Source of the DNA: an uncultured Gammaproteobacteria bacterium
GTDB taxonomy: Bacteria > Pseudomonadota > Gammaproteobacteria > SZUA-152
Assembly: GCA_913009875.1 (NCBI GenBank)
Contig: CAJVYS010000028.1
Span: 1 to 32,459, forward strand
DNA: 32,459 bases
Reading direction: 5' to 3'
Position numbers and translations under genes: made by a program. Below, piece by piece: positions 19,251-27,544 of the stretch. Below the pieces are notes generated by a model, which worked only from the letters and a program-made list of their open reading frames with translations, was not told where the DNA came from and did no database searches. Each line of letters opens with the position of its first letter. The stretch's first letter is position 1.

Positions 19251-20465
19251 ATGAATCCGGATCTTAACAGGCTTCAGCCCTACCCGTTCGAAAAGCTGCA
19301 CCAGCTCAAAGACGGCCTGCAGGCGCCCGCGGGCAAGTCGTCCATCGCCCTCTCCATCGGCGAGCCGAAACACGTGCCACCGCATTTCGTCATCGAGGAA
19401 CTGATCAGCCACCTGCACGGGCTGGAAAATTATCCACTCACCAAGGGCAGCGCGCCATTGCGCGAGACCATCGCCGCCTGGCTGCAACGGCGCTTCAAGC
19501 TCGGCGCCGCTTCACAAAACGGAAGTGGCATCGACCCGGAAACCCAGATACTGCCCGTCAACGGCACCCGCGAGGCCCTGTTCGCCTTCGCCCAGGCGGT
19601 GGTGGACCGCAGCACAGATCCGCTGGTGGTGATGCCCAACCCCTTCTACCAGATCTACGAGGGCGCGGCCCTGCTGGCCGGTGCCGAACCGTGGTTTCTC
19701 AACACCCTGGCCGACACCGATTTCGTGCCGGACATCGACGGCGTACCCGCGGACGTGTGGCGGCGCTGCCAGCTGATCTACCTCTGCTCACCGGGCAACC
19801 CCACTGGCGCCGTGGTGGACGCCAACACCCTGCGCCGCCTCATCGCGCTGGCTGATGAACACGACTTCATCATCGCCGCCGACGAGTGCTACTCGGAGAT
19901 CTACTTCGACGAGAAGCAACCTCCGGTGGGCCTGCTGCAGGTGGCCGCCGAGATGGGCCGCACGGACTACCGCCGCTGCGTGGTTTTCCACAGTTTGTCC
20001 AAACGCTCCAACCTGCCCGGCCTGCGCTCCGGCTTCGTCGCCGGCGACGCCGAGGTGCTGGCGAAGTTCCTGCTCTACCGCACCTACCACGGCAGCGCCA
20101 TGCCGCCGCCGACGCAGGCCGCCAGCATCAAGGCCTGGGGCGACGAGGCGCACGTGGAGAAGAACCGCGACATGTACCGGGAGAAATTCGACGCCGTGCT
20201 GGCGATCCTGCAGCCGGTGCTGAAGGTGGAAAAACCACAGGCCGGTTTCTACCTGTGGCCGGAAACGCCCATCAGCGACGAGATCTTTGCCCGCGACCTG
20301 TTCGCGCAGCAGAACGTCAACGTGGTGCCCGGCAGCTACCTGTCGCGCGACGCGCACGGCATCAACCCCGGCGACAACCGCATACGCATGGCGCTGGTGG
20401 CGCCGCTGCAAGAATGCATCGAAGCTGCGAAGCGTATTCGCAGTTATGTCGAATCATTATCTTGA
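19251..20465 (+). CDS. dapC: Succinyldiaminopimelate transaminase DapC
   Basis: DapC converts N-succinyl-2-amino-6-ketopimelate to N-succinyl-LL-diaminopimelate with glutamate as donor. The 404-aa protein is a class I/II fold-type I aminotransferase. It has [10 protein letters not shown] near 36-45, [11 protein letters not shown] near 126, [10 protein letters not shown] near 178-187, and the PLP-lysine segment [16 protein letters not shown] near 248-263. The NLPGLRSGF form and the location directly before dapD support DapC over related enzymes such as ArgD, which many bacteria use for this step. No clear Shine-Dalgarno is seen before ATG 19251. Confidence 0.92.
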   Translation: MNPDLNRLQPYPFEKLHQLKDGLQAPAGKSSIALSIGEPKHVPPHFVIEELISHLHGLENYPLTKGSAPLRETIAAWLQRRFKLGAASQNGSGIDPETQILPVNGTREALFAFAQAVVDRSTDPLVVMPNPFYQIYEGAALLAGAEPWFLNTLADTDFVPDIDGVPADVWRRCQLIYLCSPGNPTGAVVDANTLRRLIALADEHDFIIAADECYSEIYFDEKQPPVGLLQVAAEMGRTDYRRCVVFHSLSKRSNLPGLRSGFVAGDAEVLAKFLLYRTYHGSAMPPPTQAASIKAWGDEAHVEKNRDMYREKFDAVLAILQPVLKVEKPQAGFYLWPETPISDEIFARDLFAQQNVNVVPGSYLSRDAHGINPGDNRIRMALVAPLQECIEAAKRIRSYVESLS

Positions 20466-20512
20466 ATCCACACATTCAGAATCAAACAAATATCATTGAG
20501 AGGATCGCAAAC

Positions 20513-21334
20513 ATGGCAGACCTGAAGAAAGTCATCGAAGACGCCTTCGAGCACCGCGCCGAAATCACCCCACGCACCGTCGACACCCATGTCAAGGAAT
20601 ACGTCAACGAGGCCATTCGCCTGCTCGACAGCGGCGAGCTGCGGGTGGCGGAAAAAACCGACGGCAACTGGGTGGTCAACGAATGGCTGAAAAAGGCCGT
20701 ACTGCTGTCCTTCCGCATCAACGACAACGAATTCATGAAGGGTGGCTTCACCAACTACTTCGACAAGGTCACGTCCAAGTATTCCGAATACAACGCCCGC
20801 GACTTCCGCGAGGCCGGGGTGCGCGTGGTGCCACCTGCTTCCGTACGCAAGGGTTCCTACATCGCACCGTCGGTGGTGCTGATGCCCTCCTACGTCAACA
20901 TCGGCGCCTACGTGGATTCCGGCACCATGGTCGACACTTGGGCCACCGTCGGTTCCTGCGCGCAGATCGGCAAGAATGTGCACCTGTCCGGTGGTGTCGG
21001 TATCGGCGGCGTGTTGGAGCCGCTGCAGGCAGCACCGACGATTATCGAAGACAACTGCTTCATCGGCGCCCGCTCCGAGGTGGTCGAAGGCGTTATTGTC
21101 GAAGAAGGCTCAGTGATCTCCATGGGCGTGTACATCGGCCAGAGCACCAAGATTTATGACCGCGAGACCGGTGAATTCAGCTACGGCCGCGTCCCCGCCG
21201 GCTCGGTGGTCGTCTCCGGCAACCTGCCCTCCAAGGACGGCAGCTACTCACTGTACTGCGCGGTGATCGTGAAAAAGGTCGATGCAAAGACCCGCAGCAA
21301 GGTCGGCATCAACGAACTGCTGCGTGATATCTGA
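20513..21334 (+). CDS. dapD: Tetrahydrodipicolinate N-succinyltransferase DapD
   Basis: DapD transfers succinyl from succinyl-CoA to tetrahydrodipicolinate, committing flux to the succinylase branch of lysine/mDAP synthesis. The product is 273 aa (274 in E. coli), with an N-terminal helical domain (about 1-100), a left-handed beta-helix of hexapeptide repeats (about 105-235, including [22 protein letters not shown]), and a C-terminal domain ending [21 protein letters not shown] sits about 8 nt before ATG 20513. A longer in-frame opening upstream overlaps dapC and is not real. It follows dapC after 47 bp. Confidence 0.97.
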   Translation: MADLKKVIEDAFEHRAEITPRTVDTHVKEYVNEAIRLLDSGELRVAEKTDGNWVVNEWLKKAVLLSFRINDNEFMKGGFTNYFDKVTSKYSEYNARDFREAGVRVVPPASVRKGSYIAPSVVLMPSYVNIGAYVDSGTMVDTWATVGSCAQIGKNVHLSGGVGIGGVLEPLQAAPTIIEDNCFIGARSEVVEGVIVEEGSVISMGVYIGQSTKIYDRETGEFSYGRVPAGSVVVSGNLPSKDGSYSLYCAVIVKKVDAKTRSKVGINELLRDI

Positions 21335-21344
21335 ACAAAAAATC

Positions 21345-21506
21345 GTAGAAGCAGGCCATGCCTGCGATAAACCATTCCGGTTGGAAGAAAACAATTGTGG
21401 GAGCGGCTTCAGCCGCGAAGATAGGCAGACCATCATTCGCGGCTGAAGCCGCTCCCACATTACTGTTATTTTCTATTCTTTAATCGCGGGCATGGCCCGC
21501 TTCTAC
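21345..21506. repeat. Nested REP/REPIN-like repeat between dapD and the YffB-like gene
   Basis: Two inverted pairs are nested. The outer arms (21345-21367 and 21484-21506) are copies of a GTAGAAGC...CTGCGAT unit, with a few mismatches. The inner arms (21397-21420 and 21436-21458) are copies of a GTGGGAGCGGCTTCAGCCGCGAA unit and match perfectly over 23 bp. Each arm is itself a small palindrome. The array starts 10 bp after the dapD stop and ends 23 bp before the next start. It could form a large cruciform or a strong RNA stem inside the dap operon. Confidence 0.78.
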
Positions 21507-21529
21507 ATTGCGTATATTTGGAGAGCCGC

Positions 21530-23021
<1,492 letters not shown>

Positions 23022-23023
23022 TG

Positions 23024-23140
23024 GCAATCTGTGCCTCGTGGAGCCAGCAACCTGCAGTACAAGTTATGGCCTGGCGCATGCTGACCCGTCTGCGCAGCGA
23101 GGGCTGGCCGCAGGATCTTCTCAATTGAGGAGGACAGGTC
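23024..23140 (+). mobile_element. Probable IS110-family left-end noncoding region
   Basis: About 117 bp lie between the dapE stop and the IS110 transposase start. They end in GGAGGA just before ATG 23141. In IS621-type IS110 elements the noncoding end upstream of the transposase encodes the bridge RNA that guides recombination; whether that holds here depends on the IS110 subgroup and is inference. A 34-codon open frame beginning at 23021 crosses this stretch, but I see no support for it. The exact left boundary is uncertain because IS110 elements lack clear terminal repeats. Confidence 0.45.
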
Positions 23141-23218
23141 ATGAAGAGGTTTAGCAAGTACATTGGATTGGATACACACAAGGAAACGATCGCGGTGGCG
23201 GTCGCCGATGCCTCAGGA
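23141..23218 (+). pseudogene. IS110-family transposase, N-terminal stub
   Basis: The first 26 codons read MKRFSKYIGLDTHKETIAVA followed by VADASG, the typical start of an IS110-family DEDD recombinase, including the first catalytic Asp in YIGLDTHK. After about 23218 the similarity stops, and the frame only continues as the antisense of the neighbouring glycoside phosphorylase gene. More than 90% of the transposase is missing, so the copy cannot move by itself. The break marks the left border of the acquired sugar cluster. Confidence 0.8.
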
Positions 23219-23257
23219 ACGTGCAAGTTCCTTAGGTGTGAAGCCCCGTTATTACGA

Positions 23258-24205
23258 TTAATAGGGTGGCCGGCTGTTGCCGAGGCACAGGTCTACCAAG
23301 TCGTCGAGGCGCGCGGTCCCGGCGCACATCACGGTGTCCGCGCCGCCCCAGTAAATCTTTACGCCGCCGTCGTCATCCGCGACCGCACCGCAGGTAAAAA
23401 CAACGTTGTGTACATAGCCCGTGATCTCCCAAGGGTCCTCCGGGGCCAGCACCCATTCATCCGAGACACCGATAATCTTCGCCGGATTGGCGAGATCGTG
23501 CAGCGCCACGCCGAGGCGATAGACCGCCCCGTCCATGGTCTCGAATACGCCGTGGTAGATGCTGAGCCAACCGCGTTCGGTGCGGATCGGCGTCGCGCCG
23601 GGACCGATTTTCGACTCATCCCAGTGATATTGCACCGGTTTCATCACCACCTCGGAATCACCCCAGTGCACCAGATCCGGCGACCATGACAGCCACACGG
23701 ACCAGGGGCTGATCTCCGAATGGGGGCGATCCAGACGGGCGTAACGACCATTGAATTTCTCGGGAAAGATGACGACATTACGCATGTCTGCCTGGGTGAT
23801 CAGCGCCACCCGTTCGACGGCGCAAAAATCCCGGGTCCTGGCCAGCCCGATGCGTACACCATGGCGTGAATAAGCACTGTAGGTAATCAGGTATTCACCG
23901 TCTATACACGAGATTCTGGGGTCCTCCACCCCGAAGGCTTCGTATTCCCCAAAGGCACCATCTGTCGACGGCACCAGGAACGGCTCCGGGCCGACCGTGA
24001 ATTTGAAGCCGTCTTCACTCTCGGCGATGCCGATGATCGACCGGCCGTTGCGCAGGTGGGACCGAAACAGCATGATGGTGCGACCGTCATAGCGTGTGAC
24101 ACCGGCATTGTGCACGGTCTCCACCGGATAGGGGATATCGTCCTTGGTCAGGATCGGGTTGGCCGGGCAGCGTTCGATGATTGGCGGTGGTTTAGCTGCG
24201 GTCAT
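23258..24205 (-). CDS. GH130-family mannoside phosphorylase
   Basis: The 315-aa protein is a five-bladed beta-propeller of family GH130, which phosphorolyses beta-mannosides to alpha-mannose 1-phosphate. Visible motifs are HNAGV (32-36), the family hallmark GVEDPR (92-97) whose acidic residue is the likely general acid, IFPEKFNGRYARLDRP (146-161), GPGATPIRTERGWLSIYHGV (201-220) with the His expected to contact phosphate, and YVHNVVFTCGA. These suggest a phosphorylase rather than the hydrolase branch. No signal peptide, so cytosolic. ATG 24205 is 6 nt after GGAGG and overlaps the upstream glycosyltransferase by 14 bp, indicating a coupled operon. Linkage preference (beta-1,2 or beta-1,4) cannot be read from sequence alone. 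Confidence 0.88.
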   Translation of the reverse strand: MTAAKPPPIIERCPANPILTKDDIPYPVETVHNAGVTRYDGRTIMLFRSHLRNGRSIIGIAESEDGFKFTVGPEPFLVPSTDGAFGEYEAFGVEDPRISCIDGEYLITYSAYSRHGVRIGLARTRDFCAVERVALITQADMRNVVIFPEKFNGRYARLDRPHSEISPWSVWLSWSPDLVHWGDSEVVMKPVQYHWDESKIGPGATPIRTERGWLSIYHGVFETMDGAVYRLGVALHDLANPAKIIGVSDEWVLAPEDPWEITGYVHNVVFTCGAVADDDGGVKIYWGGADTVMCAGTARLDDLVDLCLGNSRPPY

Positions 24206-25538
24206 AGTCATCCTCCAGCCGGATAATGTCGTCTTCGCCGAAATAATCCCCCATCTGCACCTCAACCAGGACCAGTGGGATGTCACCGGGGTTCTTGATT
24301 CTGTGTACCGCGCCCATAGGTATGTCCACGGACTGCCCCGGCTTGAGCGGGATTTCCTGATCCCCCACGGTGACCAGTGCCTCGCCGCTGACCACGGTCC
24401 AGTGCTCTGCGCGGCGCTGGTGTTTCTGCAGACTCAGGCGCTCGCCCGGTTTGACGATGATCTCCTTGATTTTGTGGTCGTCCCGCTCGAGCAGGTCTTC
24501 GTAGTGTCCCCACGGCCGATGGTTCTCCCGCTGGTCGAGGATTCTCTGGTAGAGATCCAGATAGGCGCGCGCCATGTGCTGGCAGGTGAAGCGTTGTTCC
24601 ACCGCGTCCCGGCAGGCGCGCCGATCGAGGGTGCCAATTCTGCCCACCGCCTGCACTGCGTCGGCTACATCGGCCACAATAAACCCGCTGACGCCGTCGT
24701 CAATGATCTCCGGCATGGAGCCCCGCCCAAAGGCGATCACCGGCGTACCACAGGCCATGGACTCGACCACGCTCAAGCCGAAGGGCTCATCGAAGTGAAT
24801 CAGGTGCAACAGCGCCAGCGCACCGCCCAGCACCTCCTGTCTTTTTTCCGGCCCGACAGAGCCGATGTATTCCACCGTGGATCCATCGATGTGCGGCTCA
24901 ACCTGTTCCTGGAAGTACGCCTCGTCCTGTACGATCCCGGCGATCACCAGCCGCATGCCGGTCCTGCGTGCCACCTCAATGGCATCAACGACACCCTTGT
25001 GGGGGTGGATACGACCGAAGAACAACAGGTAGTCTCCCGCGTCTTCGCGATAGGGAAATTGTGCGAGGTCGATGCCATGATGGATGGTTGCGATGTAATC
25101 GAGTTCACGATGCTTGTCGGCCTGACTAATGGCCACATAATCGGTGCTGTCATTGTACTTTTTATAAACGGGCAAAATCGACGGCGAAGAGAATCCATGG
25201 ATCGTCGTGACCAGCGGCGTATGGGTAAAACCGCTGTAACTGAGCGGCAGAAAATCGAACTGGTTGTGAATCAGGTCGAACTCATCCGCTCGCCTGAATA
25301 CCTCTGCAATATGCAGGCATTCCCAGACCTTTGGGTCGATCGAGGGGTCTTCTGAGTAGGGCCGTTCACAAACCCAGGCGAGCTTGCCACGGGTGAGGGA
25401 GTCCCCGGTCGCAAACAGCGTCACATCCACACCCATCGCCACCAGCTGTTCGGTCAGCAGGCTGACCACGTTTTCCCACGGCCCGTAATGCCGCGGTGGT
25501 GTGCGCCAGGAGAGGGGACTCAACATCGCTATCTTCAT
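24192..25538 (-). CDS. GT4 glycosyltransferase fused to a mannose-6-phosphate-isomerase-type cupin
   Basis: The 448-aa protein joins two domains. Residues 1-338 are a GT-B fold GT4 transferase: MKIAMLSPLSWRTPP and GPWENVVSLLTEQL near the start, FFGRIHPHKGV (173-183) at the second domain, and the nucleotide-sugar EX7E motif in EPFGLSVVE (Glu251, Glu259). Residues 341-447 match the cupin of type II phosphomannose isomerase/ManC: RPWGHYEDLL, PGERLSLQKHQRRAEHW with metal ligands near 371-379, IPMGAVHRIKNPG, and VEVQMGDYFGEDDI. Alone, the cupin would interconvert fructose 6-phosphate and mannose 6-phosphate. There is no membrane segment. Donor and acceptor are unknown; a GDP-mannose donor is a reasonable guess. 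It is the first gene of a two-gene operon with GH130. Confidence 0.88.
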   Translation of the reverse strand: MKIAMLSPLSWRTPPRHYGPWENVVSLLTEQLVAMGVDVTLFATGDSLTRGKLAWVCERPYSEDPSIDPKVWECLHIAEVFRRADEFDLIHNQFDFLPLSYSGFTHTPLVTTIHGFSSPSILPVYKKYNDSTDYVAISQADKHRELDYIATIHHGIDLAQFPYREDAGDYLLFFGRIHPHKGVVDAIEVARRTGMRLVIAGIVQDEAYFQEQVEPHIDGSTVEYIGSVGPEKRQEVLGGALALLHLIHFDEPFGLSVVESMACGTPVIAFGRGSMPEIIDDGVSGFIVADVADAVQAVGRIGTLDRRACRDAVEQRFTCQHMARAYLDLYQRILDQRENHRPWGHYEDLLERDDHKIKEIIVKPGERLSLQKHQRRAEHWTVVSGEALVTVGDQEIPLKPGQSVDIPMGAVHRIKNPGDIPLVLVEVQMGDYFGEDDIIRLEDDYDRS

Positions 25539-25569
25539 GAATAACCTGCCTGTATATTTAGTACCTTAG

Positions 25570-25605
25570 AAATAATTTTCTGCGTTTTTTGCAGAAAAAT
25601 TATTT
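25570..25605. repeat. AT-rich hairpin in the divergent promoter region
   Basis: A 14-bp stem (AAATAATTTTCTGC pairing with its complement, one bulged A) with a 7-nt T-rich loop lies 32 bp upstream of the GT4-cupin start. The 25539-25912 gap is AT-richer than its surroundings and holds no gene. It also contains a 10-bp direct repeat TATGGCATCA at 25650-25659 and 25662-25671. The hairpin could be an operator, a leader structure, or a terminator for upstream transcription. Confidence 0.5.
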
Positions 25606-25772
25606 CGTGAAGATATTTATCCAGCTCTGCTGGGTTAGGAAGCGGTTTTTATGGCATCAGCTATGGCATCAAAAAGTCAACGCCACTCCACGGTAACACA
25701 ATAAGTCGGACGGGCTGGAGAAGTAAAACAGACAGCGGAACGACTGCCCGTTCAGACCAGGACGGGGAAAAT

Positions 25773-25801
25773 TTTACGTCTGCTGTCGCTAAAGATATAT
25801 A
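25773..25801 (+). promoter_or_regulatory. Candidate promoter for the long GH130-like gene
   Basis: TTTACG (25773-25778) and TATATA (25796-25801) are 17 bp apart, each matching the sigma-70 consensus at four of six positions. A transcript would start near 25808 and leave a leader of about 100 nt before ATG 25913. This is a pattern match only. Confidence 0.3.
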
Positions 25802-25912
25802 GTGCCATGCCGAAAAAGTAGTGTAAGTTATGTGCTATTCAGGTCTTGTAGCGAGCGGGTTGCAAGGCAGTCTGCAGCAGATAGTGAGGACTTGCGCCTC
25901 GTGGATACAGTT

Positions 25913-27403
25913 ATGATGGAAATCAGCTCTACCGCCCCTAGGCTTAAAGCGCGACGCAAGTCGATTGTGATCAATCCAAATATCGGTCGTGTCATTACCC
26001 GACCGTATTTGCCGTCCGGTGAAGAACGCATCCGAAAAGTGATCAAGCGGGTATTGAGTCTGGGCGAGGATGAGGCGTGTACGATACTGGAGACTATCTT
26101 GCACGAATTCTCTCATCGTCACCGCTACTTCAGAGAGACGCTGCAACACAATTTCGAAAGAGTGGCCGACTATGTGCCGTCCGCCCATCCGTTGTCAGAG
26201 GAACGACGACTTCTGATCGGCACTTATTTCACTGCAGAATATTCTGTGGAAGCGGCAGCGTTGTTTAATCCTTCCATCGTTCAGGTACCAAACCAGGAGG
26301 CGGATCCTGAAGGCTGCTGCCGGTTCGTGATGAGCTTTCGCGCCACCGGCGAAGGTCATATTTCCTCCATCGAGTTTCGCAGCGGAATTATTGACAAGAA
26401 TAATGATATCTATTTCGACCCACTGAGTGACTACGTGCGTACGCCCCGAATCCATACCGATTCAAGCTACGACCGGCACCTGTTTCGGTTAAAACTCCAG
26501 GAGATGGGGGCGAGTAATGCGGTAACACAGCAGCTCCTCAACAAACTGCCGGACAACTTCACTTTCAGCGATTTGCAGGGAATAATCGCCAAGCTCCAGA
26601 ACAACGGCCAGCCCCTTCCACAGGAGAAGACGGATGCCATCAACATGGCGCTGTGGTTGGCACAATCCAATTATGAGATTTTATTTCGGCCTGATCACCA
26701 GATTTCCGAGCGGGTGATCTTTCCTGTGTCGGAGTCTGAGAGCAAGGGCATCGAGGATGCCCGTTTCGTGCGCTTTGTCGACGATGACGGCAGCGTGATC
26801 TACTACGCGACCTATACCGCATACAACGGGGAGAGAATCCTGCCACAACTCATCGAGACCCGCGACTTCCTCTCCTTCAAGATCAGTACGCTGAACGGCA
26901 AACAGGCGCAGGGTAAGGGCATGGCGCTGTTCCCACGCAAGATCCGGGGACAATACGTCATGCTGTCACGCCAGGATGGCGAGAACAACATGATCATGCT
27001 TTCGGACAATCTGCACTTCTGGCAGCAGGCCAAAACTCTGCAGGAGCCTGAGTTCCCCTACGAATTCATACAGATGGGGAACAGCGGCTCACCCATCGAG
27101 ATGCCCGAAGGCTGGCTGGTAGTGACCCACGGGGTTGGCCCGATGCGGACCTACAGCCTCGGCATCGAGTTGCTGGATCTGGACGATCCGAGCCGAATCA
27201 TCAGCCGGATTGACGAGCCGATCCTGGTGCCGAACGAACATGACCGTGAAGGCTATGTGCCGAACGTGGTTTACAGCTGCGGGGCGATGATCTTCCAGGA
27301 CGAATTGATCATCCCGTATGCCTCGGCCGATCAGCGTTGTGGCATTGCTACCCTGCAGGTACCGGACGTGATGGCCCGGCTGGCGCAGAATTCCCGCTCC
27401 TGA
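25913..27403 (+). CDS. Long GH130-like glycoside phosphorylase/hydrolase with N-terminal extension
   Basis: From ATG 25913 the product is 496 aa. Residues 1-240 are an extension mostly outside the GH130 propeller (RKSIVINPNIGRVITRPYLP at 15-34; helical HEFSHRHRYFRETLQHNF). Residues 241-490 carry GH130-like motifs in order: GIEDARFVRF (279-288), ALFPRKIRGQYVMLSR (338-353), GNSGSPIEMPEGWLVVTHGV (389-408), YVPNVVYSCGAM (448-459) and IPYASAD. The hallmark EDPR is EDAR here. The phosphate-contacting His region (VTHGVGP) is kept. No signal peptide. ATG 25916 is an equally possible start; GTGGA lies 7 nt upstream of 25913. It is divergent from the GT4-cupin/GH130 operon and convergent with the second glycosyltransferase, so it probably acts on the same mannoside pool. 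Confidence 0.82.
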   Translation: MMEISSTAPRLKARRKSIVINPNIGRVITRPYLPSGEERIRKVIKRVLSLGEDEACTILETILHEFSHRHRYFRETLQHNFERVADYVPSAHPLSEERRLLIGTYFTAEYSVEAAALFNPSIVQVPNQEADPEGCCRFVMSFRATGEGHISSIEFRSGIIDKNNDIYFDPLSDYVRTPRIHTDSSYDRHLFRLKLQEMGASNAVTQQLLNKLPDNFTFSDLQGIIAKLQNNGQPLPQEKTDAINMALWLAQSNYEILFRPDHQISERVIFPVSESESKGIEDARFVRFVDDDGSVIYYATYTAYNGERILPQLIETRDFLSFKISTLNGKQAQGKGMALFPRKIRGQYVMLSRQDGENNMIMLSDNLHFWQQAKTLQEPEFPYEFIQMGNSGSPIEMPEGWLVVTHGVGPMRTYSLGIELLDLDDPSRIISRIDEPILVPNEHDREGYVPNVVYSCGAMIFQDELIIPYASADQRCGIATLQVPDVMARLAQNSRS

Positions 27404-27431
27404 ACCGATGGAAAAGGCGTAGACGACAATG

Positions 27432-27478
27432 AAACATTAATCCCTACGATGCCTCGCGGGTCGTATCCAATAATGTTT
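27432..27478. terminator. Possible bidirectional terminator between convergent genes
   Basis: In the 141-bp gap between the convergent GH130-like and GT4 genes, AAACATTA (27432-27439) pairs with TAATGTTT (27471-27478). An inner TACGA/TCGTA stem (27445-27449 with 27461-27465) forms inside it. The symmetry and placement suggest a two-way terminator or stabiliser, but the U-tracts are short. Confidence 0.35.
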
Positions 27479-27544
27479 GTTCGCCTTTCTGACCCTGAGT
27501 GCCCCGATCCAGACCACGATGGTTGTAGGCAACAAGCTACACCA

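Noticed and set aside
19886-20512. N-terminal extension of DapD running back into dapC
   Set aside because: It overlaps dapC in another frame, has a shadow-type composition, and DapD has its own ATG and ribosome site at 20513.
23141-23689. 182-codon frame starting with the IS110 transposase N-terminus
   Set aside because: Only the first 26 codons are transposase; the rest is the antisense of the GH130 gene, so it is not a real fusion protein.
24144-25355. 403-codon plus-strand open frame opposite the GT4-cupin gene
   Set aside because: The minus-strand product has clear domains and a ribosome site; the plus-strand one has none.
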